A DNA stretch of 19,519 bases from Sedimentibacter sp. (GTDB lineage Bacteria > Bacillota > Clostridia > Tissierellales > Sedimentibacteraceae), in the NCBI GenBank assembly GCA_029256005.1, contig JAQSYS010000007.1, forward strand, positions 1-19,519. The letters run 5' to 3'. The notes under the pieces were generated by a model, which did no database searches, was not told the origin of the DNA, and saw only the letters and a program-made list of their open reading frames with translations. The first letter of the stretch is position 1. Every line of letters starts with the position of its first letter. Position numbers and translations under genes: made by a program. Shown piece after piece: positions 7,442 to 15,545 of this stretch.

Positions 7442-8287
7442 TTAAACTATGTACGTGTTTCTGAAATCAACACTTACATTAACGTTAAAACTTGTTCCCT
7501 CGATTGTGATTGTGCTGTCTCCAACTGGAATAGATAAGAATTGCCCTGTAAATCGTGTTATAGCGCTTACTTTTGAATTATCAACAACTGTGTAAACAAT
7601 CATTTTTTCTGTGTCAATATAAACAGTCTCTCCAGCTATCAAATTTGATAGTGTAAAGCTATTTATACCATTGTCTATTATTACGCTTGTACAGGCTGTA
7701 TTTGCGTAAATTTCGATAATAGGGTTTGCTTCGAAGTTTCCATTGTTTGAAATAGCTTTTGCTGTCTGAGAACTTATAGCAGGCCATTCTAAGCTATTGG
7801 TGAGTACGGTTAAATTGTCTGTGACAGTGAAAAGATTGTCTGTTATTGTATCGTTAAGATCTCCTAACAATTCATATTTACAAAAGCTTGCTTTGAAATG
7901 AATTGTAATTTCTGTAAATAATTCACCCTCTGATACTTCGATGGCATCAATAACTTCTGCATTATAAAACAGTGTTGGTTCATCCATAAATATAAGCTTT
8001 GAAGTTATTCCTATGAAACTTTTAAGAAATGCTCTTTGCCTGGTCCTTCTTGTTTCAATGTTTATGTCATAAATTCCTACTATTACATCAATGAAATTAT
8101 CTTCATACCTATTGTCAAAAGTCTGACTACCGTGCCTTTTGGGCACGATGAAGTCAAACCTGGTCTTAACTGGAGTTGCATTTCTCACAACGTCAATCAA
8201 ATAAATGTTATTCAGCAAATCAAATTTAAGATTATCAACTGCAACATCATTAAAAGCAAATCCTCTAACCCTTGTTAATTTAGCCAT
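7442..8287 (-). CDS. Distal tail protein (Dit, siphovirus tail component family)
   Basis: The 281-residue protein matches the Sipho_tail family. The N-terminal half (about 1-135) forms the hexameric ring that caps the tail tube: GFAFNDVAVDN, then RRTRQRAFLKSFIG, LIFMDEPTLFYNAEV and TEITIHFKASFCKYE. The C-terminal half (about 170-281) has a galectin-like beta pattern: EANPIIEIYA, FTLSNLIAGETVYIDTEK, then VDFRNTYIV. It links tube to tip proteins. It follows the tape measure gene by 15 bases with AAAGGAGTTG as ribosome site, as in most Gram-positive siphophages. Confidence 0.85.
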   Translation of the reverse strand: MAKLTRVRGFAFNDVAVDNLKFDLLNNIYLIDVVRNATPVKTRFDFIVPKRHGSQTFDNRYEDNFIDVIVGIYDINIETRRTRQRAFLKSFIGITSKLIFMDEPTLFYNAEVIDAIEVSEGELFTEITIHFKASFCKYELLGDLNDTITDNLFTVTDNLTVLTNSLEWPAISSQTAKAISNNGNFEANPIIEIYANTACTSVIIDNGINSFTLSNLIAGETVYIDTEKMIVYTVVDNSKVSAITRFTGQFLSIPVGDSTITIEGTSFNVNVSVDFRNTYIV

Positions 8288-8302
8288 CTATGCAACTCCT
8301 TT

Positions 8303-9748
8303 CTATGCAGGCACTGTTCCTCTTTCTTTTGTTCTTTGTAGTCTATGTAGTTCCCTGGCAATTTTTTTAATATCTGATTCTTCTCTAACGACAAAACTGT
8401 TACCGGTTATAATTACATCTCCGCCACTACTTTCACTGTTTCGATACTTTTTATTTTCATCTTTTGTAAGTATGCCTTCACCCTCATGAACTTCAGCTAT
8501 GTAACCATCAAAAGGCACATACGCTAAACCGGAAGCGTGGCTTCCATTTTTCTTTTTATTACCTGAAGATGATGTTCCAACATCCTTATCTTCTGCATCA
8601 GTATCGTTCCAGAATGTAAGCCAGTCAATAGCTTCAGCTATAGCATCAGAAACAGCTTTAAATATATCAACAACTGTTTCAACAGTTTTTACAATCGCTC
8701 CAAATGTTACTTCAACTATGCCCTGGATGAGTGGGAAAGTAGGTTCAATGAACTCCCATAATGCTGATAGTATGGGCAATAAACCATCTTTGAACAATGT
8801 CCATACGGTACTAACCAAATCAAATATTACACCGAATACTGTTTCAAATACTTTTTGTATTGCCGGCCAATTTTCACCAACCCAAGTAAATATCGTATCA
8901 AATATAGGCAATAAATATTTGCTGAACCAATCATAAGCTACACTTACAACATTACTTATCACTTCAAATGCGGTACCCACAAATGATTGTATCTCCGGCA
9001 TGTGATCAGTTACCCATGTAAGCAATTGCATGAAAATAGGTATTAATGATGTGCCTAATTCCATAAACAAACCGTTAGCCATGGTTTTAGCCTTGTCTAT
9101 CGCATCTCCAAACTCAGCGCCTGCAGATACGGCTTCATTTGACATTACACCGCCTAATTTAACCGCTTCATCCTTTAGGGCTTTAATGCCTTCACTACCA
9201 CCATTCAACATAGGAGCAAGCTCTGCATAAGATTTACCGAATATATCATTTGCTATGGCATTTCGTTCTGTTGTATCTTCTATATCTGCCAAAGCCATGA
9301 TTGCGGCATCAAAAGCTCCGTCACTTGTCATGCTGCTTACATCAAGTCCTAACCTTGAAAAAGCTTCAGATGCTGTCTTACTGCCTTCTGATGCATCTGC
9401 AAAAGACTTCTGAGCCTTAATCATTGCGCCTTCAAGTGTCGCTGTTTCCATTCCGGATAACTTAGCTGCATAAGAATACTTTTGAAATTCTTCTGCAGAT
9501 ACACCTGCTTTTTGAGCTGAATCATCAATTGCTCCCATTGCATCTGCAGTTTTAGATGCAACTCCTAACATAGCTCCACCAACAACACCGGCAGCAGCTC
9601 CAATACCTGCAGCCCATTTGCCGGCTGTCTTTATTCCTTCGCCTAGTTTGCCTGCAAGCCCTTGAGCTTTTTCATCAGTTTTGCTTATGCTTTCATTTGC
9701 CTTGTCAGTATCAATAAATATAGTTCCCATAAGTGTGAATATGTTCAT
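8303..9748 (-). CDS. Tail tape measure protein, unusually short
   Basis: The protein sets tail length and lines the tube before DNA ejection. The N-terminal third shows the usual pattern: IDTDKANESISKTDEKAQGL, a hydrophobic Gly/Ala stretch (about 46-64), then DDSAQKAGVSAEEFQKYSYA and NDIFGKSYAELAPMLNGG. Residues 245, 289 and 333 begin three similar units at exact 44-residue steps (WVTDHMPEIQ, WVGENWPAIQ, FIEPTFPLIQ), hydrophobic and rich in Trp and Phe. The end carries ASGLAYVPFDGYIAEVHEGEGIL, the common tape measure C-terminal motif. At 481 residues it is short. By the usual rough rule of about 1.5 angstrom per residue it implies a tail near 70 nm. It directly abuts the frameshifted chaperone gene, with its ribosome site AGGTAGGTG inside that gene. 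Confidence 0.88.
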   Translation of the reverse strand: MNIFTLMGTIFIDTDKANESISKTDEKAQGLAGKLGEGIKTAGKWAAGIGAAAGVVGGAMLGVASKTADAMGAIDDSAQKAGVSAEEFQKYSYAAKLSGMETATLEGAMIKAQKSFADASEGSKTASEAFSRLGLDVSSMTSDGAFDAAIMALADIEDTTERNAIANDIFGKSYAELAPMLNGGSEGIKALKDEAVKLGGVMSNEAVSAGAEFGDAIDKAKTMANGLFMELGTSLIPIFMQLLTWVTDHMPEIQSFVGTAFEVISNVVSVAYDWFSKYLLPIFDTIFTWVGENWPAIQKVFETVFGVIFDLVSTVWTLFKDGLLPILSALWEFIEPTFPLIQGIVEVTFGAIVKTVETVVDIFKAVSDAIAEAIDWLTFWNDTDAEDKDVGTSSSGNKKKNGSHASGLAYVPFDGYIAEVHEGEGILTKDENKKYRNSESSGGDVIITGNSFVVREESDIKKIARELHRLQRTKERGTVPA

Positions 9749-10380
9749 TTATTCACCTACCTTCATATCTAAAATTCCTTTAACTTTATTTAAAATCTTT
9801 TCCTTGCTTTCTTTTTTAACAGATGAATAAAGCCCATTTTTAAAATCATTGAAACTTATTGTCTCTTGATACGGTATCCATCTTAAAAACATTTTGCTTT
9901 CAGTTGTTTTTTCTTCAGCTTTGTCAATAAGTTTAATACCATCTTCAAAATCTCTTAACATAACATAATTAATGTCGCTGTATCTGCTTAGCAGTAAATC
10001 AATTACTTCTGTTTCATCAAATTTACTGCACGATTGAAAAAAACACTTAAGTTATTCTCACTTGCCATTTTTTCGCAATTTTCAAATAAAGAATCAATAC
10101 TTAGTCCAGCAATAGATTTCTCATCCATTTCAAACGGCCCTGATAAAAATTTATATACTTTATCTTCGACACCCATGTTTCCTGCAGCTTCGATAATAGT
10201 TAACATTACTTCGATTCCGATTTGCTTTACATCTTTCTCAGTAACCTTTATACCTTTTTTGTCAGCTTTTTCTTTTATTTCTCTACTCTTTGAAAAAAAA
10301 GGCTGCAATTCCTCTTTAAGATTTGCAGCCTTCATAACTTTAGTAAAATTGAATATGTCCTGTGTATTTAACTTTCTCAT
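9749..10380 (-). CDS. Tail assembly chaperone fusion (G-T type), made by -1 frameshift
   Basis: The fusion starts at 10380 in the frame of the 125-residue protein and switches by -1 at 10036-10042, then continues to the stop at 9749. It would give 210 residues: 115 from the first frame and 95 from the second (QSCSKFDETEVIDLLL onward). The second frame is open up to 10051. Its first ATG, at 9961, has no ribosome site, and 25 codons open before it read like real protein. Tail chaperones of this kind bind the tape measure protein and recruit major tail protein. The place, between major tail and tape measure genes, is the conserved one. Base 10036 is read twice. Confidence 0.75.
10003..10380 (-). 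CDS. Tail assembly chaperone, unshifted product (G type)
   Basis: The 125-residue unshifted product begins MRKLNTQDIFNFTKVMKAAN and ends AVNLMKQK. A good ribosome site (AGAGGTGA) lies just before the ATG. It is helical and charged, with the pattern of gpG-type chaperones from Gram-positive siphophages (KAANLKEELQPFF, then IEAAGNMGVEDKVYKFLSG). It shares its first 115 residues with the fusion. It is made in excess in known systems and works in tail assembly without being part of the finished tail. Confidence 0.8.
   Translation of the reverse strand: MRKLNTQDIFNFTKVMKAANLKEELQPFFSKSREIKEKADKKGIKVTEKDVKQIGIEVMLTIIEAAGNMGVEDKVYKFLSGPFEMDEKSIAGLSIDSLFENCEKMASENNLSVFFNRAVNLMKQK
10036..10042 (-). 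promoter_or_regulatory. Slippery site for -1 ribosomal frameshift (TTTTTTC)
   Basis: In the zero frame the codons are GTT TTT TTC (10044-10036). The heptamer T TTT TTC lets both tRNA-Phe re-pair one base back, on TTT TTT, after which CAA TCG TGC is read. Seven T in a row lie in the overlap of the two frames, 33 bases before the zero-frame stop. This is the classical X XXY YYZ form. Confidence 0.8.
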
Positions 10381-10390
10381 ATTTCACCTC

Positions 10391-10993
10391 TTATGCAGCT
10401 GGTGTAGGATAATAAATGGCAAATGGCGGACTATCTAAATCAGCATCATCATAGTGACCTGTCAACGTCAACGCTGTCACAACTTCGCTTTTATCTTGTG
10501 TCTGAATACTTAAACCATTTGTATTCAAAACATTGTAAATTTGTATTATAACAGGTTTATCTGAACCGCTTATTGTTCCTACCCATGTAATATTGTCAAT
10601 ATAATCAGCTAAAGAAATATAATTATTTGCCTTAATCTGTGTATACCCTGGATAATTTACAGCATCTACAGCTGATGTTGCACTTGCCAGTGATAACTTA
10701 AGACTTTCAATCGTTACTTCCAGCATGTTAGCTGTCATAGTTACTTTCCATGAATCAATTACTGTCAACCCCTTTGCCTCACCTTTTACGCCATCGACTT
10801 CAACCTGTCTTACTGTTGGAGTAGCATTGAAGTTTCCTCCGCCCCTGGTAGCACCTAGCAATTTGCCAGCAGTAACGGCAGTATCATATGTATCTGCCTT
10901 TACATCAAAATTCTTAAAAAAAGCTCCGGCATCCAGTACAAGATTTTCTGCTGTCTTGGCCGTATATCCGCTTAAACTTTTTAGTAAACCCAT
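10391..10993 (-). CDS. Major tail (tube) protein
   Basis: The 200-residue protein begins MGLLKSLSGYTAKTAENLVLDAGAFFKNFD and has the region ATRGGGNFNATPTVRQVEVDGVKGEAKGL, a common major-tail-protein pattern in Clostridia phages, followed by VTMTANMLEVTIESLK. It would polymerise into the tail tube. It starts at an ATG overlapping the stop of the preceding gene (TAATG), and the chaperone gene follows, which agrees with the usual gene order. The C-terminal end DLDSPPFAIYYPTPAA is Pro-rich. The protein is somewhat small for the family. Confidence 0.85.
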   Translation of the reverse strand: MGLLKSLSGYTAKTAENLVLDAGAFFKNFDVKADTYDTAVTAGKLLGATRGGGNFNATPTVRQVEVDGVKGEAKGLTVIDSWKVTMTANMLEVTIESLKLSLASATSAVDAVNYPGYTQIKANNYISLADYIDNITWVGTISGSDKPVIIQIYNVLNTNGLSIQTQDKSEVVTALTLTGHYDDADLDSPPFAIYYPTPAA

Positions 10994-11364
10994 TAACTCA
11001 CGCTCCTATCATAAAAATATATATCTATTAGTATCCTTCTTCTCTTGATTATGCTTTTATCATCATCCATTGAATTTCTTGAATTAACATTTGTAAAAAT
11101 CAAAAAGCTATCATTGATGTACTTATAATTTTTGAATTTATTAGCAATGCTGTCAGCAATGATTTCAAGCTCTTTAATATCATCACTGTAAATATTAACT
11201 TCAAGCTGCTTATCTTCCCTTTCACCAACATCAATATCGTCAATTGTGAAGACAGCATAGGGCATGCTCATATCAGGATCATATTCTCCATATGAAACAT
11301 TTGAACATATAGACACGATTTCTGGTTTCATATGCTTTTTAAGTAAATCTGTATTAATAACCAT
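10993..11364 (-). CDS. Tail completion / tail terminator protein
   Basis: The ATG at 11364 gives a 123-residue protein (MVINTDLLKKHMKPEIVSIC) that overlaps the previous gene by 11 bases. The frame is open further up (to 11424), but those codons lie within the gp10-like gene and look like its shadow. SMPYAVFTID, QLEVNIYS and IKRRRILIDIYFYDRS fit tail completion proteins that close the tail tube and join it to the head. The ribosome site is weak (GAGTGAAG), so translation probably depends on the previous gene. The family assignment is mostly by position. Confidence 0.65.
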   Translation of the reverse strand: MVINTDLLKKHMKPEIVSICSNVSYGEYDPDMSMPYAVFTIDDIDVGEREDKQLEVNIYSDDIKELEIIADSIANKFKNYKYINDSFLIFTNVNSRNSMDDDKSIIKRRRILIDIYFYDRSVS

Positions 11365-11785
11365 CACCCATTTCTTCACTCTCGTTAATATATCCGAGAG
11401 CTGTATTTTCATCTTCAATGGCACTCAAATACATACCTTGAATTTTTATAATTTCCTCAATATTGTTATAAACGGCATTTCTTAATGCTCCTACCTTAGG
11501 TATTCCTCTCTCCGGAGCTCCCAATTCCTGAAATATACCGTAAAAACCACCTACTTTAAAACCAACCAACAAATCCGTTTCTCTTTTTCTAACCCAATAT
11601 TGAATATTCTTGGCCAGCTTTCCGGTTCTTCTTTTAATTTGCTTTCTTGTCATTCGACATACATACTTCCCTGTATCGCGTAATGCAGCTCTGGTTAGTT
11701 CTTTTATTGTATAATTAACTCTGTCAACTTGAGAAACATACTCAACGCCGTTTTTAGTAAACTTAATGGGGCTTGGAATAGCCAT
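11354..11785 (-). CDS. HK97 gp10-like head-tail protein
   Basis: The ATG at 11785 shares its A with the stop of the previous gene (TAATG), which fixes the start and gives 143 residues. The protein is basic, with RAALRDTGKYVCRMTRKQIKRRTGKLAKNI and GGFYGIFQELGAPERGIPK, the pattern of the HK97 gp10 family (with its conserved aromatic and 'E.Gt' stretch). These proteins act at the head-tail junction or tail completion. The gene is part of a run of closely packed genes from connector to tail. Confidence 0.8.
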   Translation of the reverse strand: MAIPSPIKFTKNGVEYVSQVDRVNYTIKELTRAALRDTGKYVCRMTRKQIKRRTGKLAKNIQYWVRKRETDLLVGFKVGGFYGIFQELGAPERGIPKVGALRNAVYNNIEEIIKIQGMYLSAIEDENTALGYINESEEMGDGY

Positions 11786-12096
11786 TACATCACCTTCATT
11801 ATCGGCTTGCTGCAAGTTAATTCAACAGTGCCCTTTTTAACATTTGGGAATGTCCGAATAATATTGTACACAACGCCATTGTATTTTAGCGTATCTTCGT
11901 TATTGTATTCAAACTCCCTAACCTCAATCTTCAGTTCCGGTTTCATACCACTTGTTTGAGCTTCGTAAAATTCTTTTTGTCCAATTGACAAATAGTTACT
12001 CAATACTTTTTTTTCAACTGGTGCCTTGACTTTATCGCCTGCATCATCAAAACTTATTTCAAATGAAATCAAAAATACTGGTGTAATAAACTTAAT
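11785..12096 (-). CDS. Head closure / head-tail joining protein, probable ATT start
   Basis: The protein is about 103 residues if it starts at ATT 12096 (KFITPVFLISFEISFDD). The pattern YLSIGQKEFYEAQTSGMKPELKIEV..FEYNNEDTLKYNGVVYNI..T matches the small head-tail stopper proteins that seal the head after packaging. The frame is open up to 12183, but upstream it is nested in the connector gene, and no ATG or GTG is near a ribosome site. AGGGGG (12109-12104) lies 7 bases before ATT 12096. The start of the preceding connector gene has the same spacer, GTGATAATAT, ending in ATG instead of ATT. The start is an inference. The stop overlaps the next start (TAATG). Confidence 0.72.
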   Translation of the reverse strand: MKFITPVFLISFEISFDDAGDKVKAPVEKKVLSNYLSIGQKEFYEAQTSGMKPELKIEVREFEYNNEDTLKYNGVVYNIIRTFPNVKKGTVELTCSKPIMKVM

Positions 12097-12100
12097 ATTA

Positions 12101-12358
12101 TCACCCCCTACATATTTGTCTTGCAAGCATATCAAATGCCGGAGAAAATTTAGTTTCTCCGGCATTATTATTAAGAAGATCATTGACTCCTATTGAAATG
12201 CATGCAATTTCCAACTCTGTTGGTATATCTTCTATTACAGCACCGCCGTTAACCAAATACAGTTTGACAGCTGTTATTTTACTGTTTATGCTTAAATCTA
12301 TGTTAGCATCGCTAACAGTAATGCCTAGGTTGTTTTTTACTTCATCCAATAGAGCCAT
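12101..12358 (-). CDS. Head-tail connector (gp6-like)
   Basis: The 85-residue protein MALLDEVKNNLGITVSDAN has the pattern of the phage gp6-like connector family (ALLDEVKNNLGI, INSKITAVKLYLVNGGA, ELEIACISIGVNDL). It forms the ring under the portal. A ribosome site AGGAAGTGAT precedes the ATG. The stop TGA overlaps the ribosome site of the head closure gene. A perfect 13-bp inverted repeat lies in its 3' end. Confidence 0.8.
   Translation of the reverse strand: MALLDEVKNNLGITVSDANIDLSINSKITAVKLYLVNGGAVIEDIPTELEIACISIGVNDLLNNNAGETKFSPAFDMLARQICRG
12135..12166 (-). repeat. Perfect 13-bp inverted repeat within the connector gene
   Basis: AATGCCGGAGAAA (12135-12147) and TTTCTCCGGCATT (12154-12166) are perfect inverted copies with a 6-nt gap. 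The mRNA would form a strong hairpin about 25 bases before the ribosome site of the head closure gene. No T run follows on the minus strand, so it is not a normal terminator. It is unusual to find it in coding sequence. Confidence 0.75.
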
Positions 12359-12377
12359 ATTATCACTTCCTGGTCAA

Positions 12378-13661
12378 TTAAATTGTTGCTGCTTTTTTCA
12401 AATAGATTAAACCTTTTGCCCCAACTAAGGTTTCACTTCCTACCTCACCGATAGTTCCAATTGCCATTTTACCATCAGCAATCATTAGGGCTTTATGTAT
12501 CCACTTATTTGTATCTTCATTGAAGTATTTTTTGTAGTACATAGCAAGGTTTGAATTCAGCATATACTGTGATAAGTCAACAACAGCACCGAAAATATCT
12601 CCCACCTGTGCTGCATCGTATGATGAAAATTTATCAACAGTCAACACTTCTCTACCATTTAGTATCTTCTGACCCTTCTCGTTAATTTTTCCAAGGCCGA
12701 TTTTTTGACCTGTTGTAGATACCATACCGTTTAAGTATTTTTCCCATGTTGCCTTGCTCATTACATAGATTACGCTGTCCTCAGCAGATTCCGGAATCTT
12801 GGCTTCAACTCCTGCCCATGTTACAACTTTCCCCATATCTGCCTCTTTAATTTCAACTATCTGATCTGCAGGCAATAAGCTATGTTTTGTAAATCCTAAA
12901 GGTTGTCCAGCACCAGAACCGCTTACAATTGAAGTTTCCAGTGCTCTAGTCATAGCCTTTTTCAGTTGTTTAACTATAGTTGATTCGAATATTGGCAATG
13001 ATACTGTTGAGGATAATAATCCAATAGCAACCTTCGCTTCCAAAACATGATATGAGAAAGTTAGTTTTGCGTTCATTGCAGCCTTTTGTTCTGCAGATAC
13101 CACTGCTTCAGATGCAAGCCATGTTGCTGTTGGATTGACTTCGGAAATTGGAATTGCAATTCCGCCCTGGAATGCTGTCTGAGTAACTCTTGAAAGAATT
13201 TTTCCTTCTACGGTCATATCCTCTATTACTTTGTTAAGGATGGTTGTTGGTATAACCGCTGCTATATCGGTTACCATGGTCATCTCGTCAGCTCTTTTTT
13301 GTACAAACTTGTCCGGGATTGGAGTTCCTTTAACAATGTAGTCTTTAAAAGCATTTCTGTATTCCATAGAAGAATAAACATCTTCTTCTGATCTAGATTG
13401 AATACCTGAACCACTCAATCCAAAAGATGCAATTGGATTAAGTCCGTTTTCTGCACCGGATGCGCTTCTTGCTGCTGGATCTGTTGGGTTATTTCTTTCC
13501 TCAACTGCTATCTTTGCTTCTAAATCAGCAATTTCCAAATCAGCCTTCCTTATGTCAAGCTCAATTTTGTCAAGAGCTTCTCTTGTCTCAGCTCCTTCAA
13601 TTTGTGTTACTAAAGCACTTCTTTTTTCTCTAGCTTTTTTTAACATTTCTTTTAAATTCAT
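12378..13661 (-). CDS. Major capsid protein, HK97 family
   Basis: The 427-residue protein forms the icosahedral shell. Residues 1-57 are a charged coiled coil (ALDKIELDIRKADLEIADLEAKI), the scaffold-like delta domain cut off by the prohead protease. A flexible stretch (58-95) follows, then YRNAFKDYIVKG and the HK97 fold from about residue 125 (EMTMVTDIAAVIPTTILNKVIE, ILSRVTQTAFQGGIAIPI, AMTRALETSIVSGSGAGQPLGF). The ATG has an AGAGGA site. It follows the protease gene, the order of HK97-like phages with no separate scaffold gene. I cannot tell the exact cleavage point from sequence. Confidence 0.9.
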   Translation of the reverse strand: MNLKEMLKKAREKRSALVTQIEGAETREALDKIELDIRKADLEIADLEAKIAVEERNNPTDPAARSASGAENGLNPIASFGLSGSGIQSRSEEDVYSSMEYRNAFKDYIVKGTPIPDKFVQKRADEMTMVTDIAAVIPTTILNKVIEDMTVEGKILSRVTQTAFQGGIAIPISEVNPTATWLASEAVVSAEQKAAMNAKLTFSYHVLEAKVAIGLLSSTVSLPIFESTIVKQLKKAMTRALETSIVSGSGAGQPLGFTKHSLLPADQIVEIKEADMGKVVTWAGVEAKIPESAEDSVIYVMSKATWEKYLNGMVSTTGQKIGLGKINEKGQKILNGREVLTVDKFSSYDAAQVGDIFGAVVDLSQYMLNSNLAMYYKKYFNEDTNKWIHKALMIADGKMAIGTIGEVGSETLVGAKGLIYLKKAATI

Positions 13662-13678
13662 ATTCTTTTCCTCTCTTA

Positions 13679-14296
13679 TTATTTAGATTTGTATTGGTAT
13701 TTCAATTGTAACTTACGCTTATCCAAGTCAAAGCTCTCCAGCTGTTTCAAGTTACTCTCCAGCAGCTCAAAACTCCTTGCAACAACGCTCGTTGTATCAT
13801 AAAACGGGGTATCCACCACGCTAACGTCATAAAGTTTTTGAATATTGGTAACAGTTCTAATGGTTTCAAGGTCTCCATATTGCCAAGTATCGCCTTTATC
13901 TGCTACACGAAATGCAAATGACATCTTATCAATCAGTTTTTCTTTAACTGACTTATAAACATCTTTGTTACTTTGCGTATCAATCAATTCAGCACGTATT
14001 TTAAGGCCGACATCATCTTTAATAAGCTGCAGACTGTTGTTTCTTGTCCTGGCGAGAATGAGCCAACTATCATTATGGTTATATCTCATCGGAACATCCT
14101 TCATATCGGTAGTATCAAGGGCGCCCCTCTTAATAACCTCAGTAAACTTATAATTTCCATATTCATGAGTAGCCGGCTGATCATATGTTATTGCATATCC
14201 TTCAAGGACCATCTTACCGTCTTCTTCTCCGACAGCTCTCATTTCAACAAGTCTTATTTCATTATCAAATTTTAATGCTTTATTTTCCTTACCCAT
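13679..14296 (-). CDS. Prohead protease (peptidase S78, HK97 family)
   Basis: The 205-residue serine protease cuts the N-terminal delta domain of the capsid protein during head maturation. KMVLEGYAITYDQPA (28-42) is the family start. His74 in MRYNHND and Ser126 in KMSFAF are the likely catalytic His and Ser. The later motif LYDVSVVDTPFYD (155-167) is the conserved strand near the active site. The gene starts 8 bases inside the portal gene's end with an AAGGAGG site. It is followed by the capsid gene, as usual in this family. Confidence 0.88.
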   Translation of the reverse strand: MGKENKALKFDNEIRLVEMRAVGEEDGKMVLEGYAITYDQPATHEYGNYKFTEVIKRGALDTTDMKDVPMRYNHNDSWLILARTRNNSLQLIKDDVGLKIRAELIDTQSNKDVYKSVKEKLIDKMSFAFRVADKGDTWQYGDLETIRTVTNIQKLYDVSVVDTPFYDTTSVVARSFELLESNLKQLESFDLDKRKLQLKYQYKSK

Positions 14297-15545
14297 ATTT
14301 AACCTCCTTCTCTTTTGCTAATTTACCCATTTGATATGAGTCAGCAATTTCTCTATTAATATAATTTAGTGACATGTGCCTTATATCGCCTCCTTCAAAT
14401 GGAGGGTAGCCAAATATTGCAAGTATCTGATTATCTGTCAGTGTCCCTCGACTGCTCAAAACATCCACAGCGGAAATCTTGTTTGCCATATTAGTAAAAA
14501 GCAACCCCTGAGAATAAAAAATGACTTCATTTCCAACATCCAATTCTCTTGCTGTAAATAAAGTCTTACTGAAAGCACGTCCTAATGAAATTACCATAGG
14601 TTCAAGTTTCTTTTCATAAAATGCCTGATATTCCTCTTCTGTGAATGTTCCGTTTAATATTGGCAAAGACACATCAAAATTATTAATTATCCTTTTGTCA
14701 AGAAACTCCATTGTCTCTTTGTCTATTATCTTAGGATCAAGGGTTAAAGGTTGATAATCGCTTTTTAAATCAATTGCCAATATTCCAGATTCACTGTTTG
14801 CCATCTTTTGTTCAAAGGCTATTCTGTCTTGTTCCTGTTTTTCATCAGCAAGCATGGTGTTAATTTTAAGCAATCCTCTTATTGTAAGACCTGCTTTAAT
14901 TCCTTTTTCCAATCCTTGATAAACAATATCATTAATTTTCAGTTGTTTAAGTATAGCATCATTATTAGCCCTACCGTTTGCATCTCCTCCCATGAATTCA
15001 TTTGCTCCAAAATCCTTTCGCCAATGGATTATATCAGCATACGGCATTGTATACTCATAGAAGTTTGCAAAGTGCATTCTAATATAAATTGTTCCTGAAG
15101 CATCCTGTAGAAACTCCACTTCTCGCGGATTTAACGGATAAAATCCTGTGTATTCCCTTCTAACGAGTCCGTCGCTCAAAGGAACTTCCCTGTATGCAGG
15201 ATATATAAAGGCATTCTTGTTAATTTCCCTCAAATATGTTATGTTTTCTAAGAAATCTGTTGTTGTCATCCACTCGTTAGGTCCAAATTTAAGCAATCTA
15301 TTTATGCTGCTGCTGACAACTGACTGGATCCCGGTTGCATTGTCTGTCCTAATATGTTTCGGCTGAAGTTTGCTCATCTCTGTAGCAATGCACCGGATAC
15401 AATTTTGAACAATATCGCTGGCATATATGTCTTCACCAAATTGTGTAAAAACAGGGACCGAGCCGTTAAGTACCTTTGCATAATATAAATTTTTTACACT
15501 TTTGCTAAACTTGGAAAGCACATTAATTATCCCCAAATCACTCAC
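14289..15545 (-). CDS. Portal protein, HK97 family
   Basis: The 418-residue protein forms the dodecameric ring at one head vertex, through which DNA enters and leaves. It has YASDIVQNCIRCIATEMSKLQ (42-62), FYPLNPREVEFL, DIIHWRKDFG and the helical LDKRIINNFDVSLPILNG region typical of HK97 portals. The first codon is GTG, with AAGGTAG immediately before it, so a TTG at 15536 is an alternative start. It abuts the large terminase gene and overlaps the protease gene. Confidence 0.88.
   Translation of the reverse strand: MSDLGIINVLSKFSKSVKNLYYAKVLNGSVPVFTQFGEDIYASDIVQNCIRCIATEMSKLQPKHIRTDNATGIQSVVSSSINRLLKFGPNEWMTTTDFLENITYLREINKNAFIYPAYREVPLSDGLVRREYTGFYPLNPREVEFLQDASGTIYIRMHFANFYEYTMPYADIIHWRKDFGANEFMGGDANGRANNDAILKQLKINDIVYQGLEKGIKAGLTIRGLLKINTMLADEKQEQDRIAFEQKMANSESGILAIDLKSDYQPLTLDPKIIDKETMEFLDKRIINNFDVSLPILNGTFTEEEYQAFYEKKLEPMVISLGRAFSKTLFTARELDVGNEVIFYSQGLLFTNMANKISAVDVLSSRGTLTDNQILAIFGYPPFEGGDIRHMSLNYINREIADSYQMGKLAKEKEVKYG

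Noticed and set aside
9749..9961. A separate 70-residue gene starting at ATG 9961
   Set aside because: No ribosome site before it, and the frame is open further upstream with protein-like sequence into a slippery site. It is better read as the second part of the frameshift product.
11365..11424. A longer start for the tail completion gene at 11424
   Set aside because: These 20 codons lie inside the gp10-like gene and have no ribosome site. The ATG at 11364 fits the packed gene layout better.
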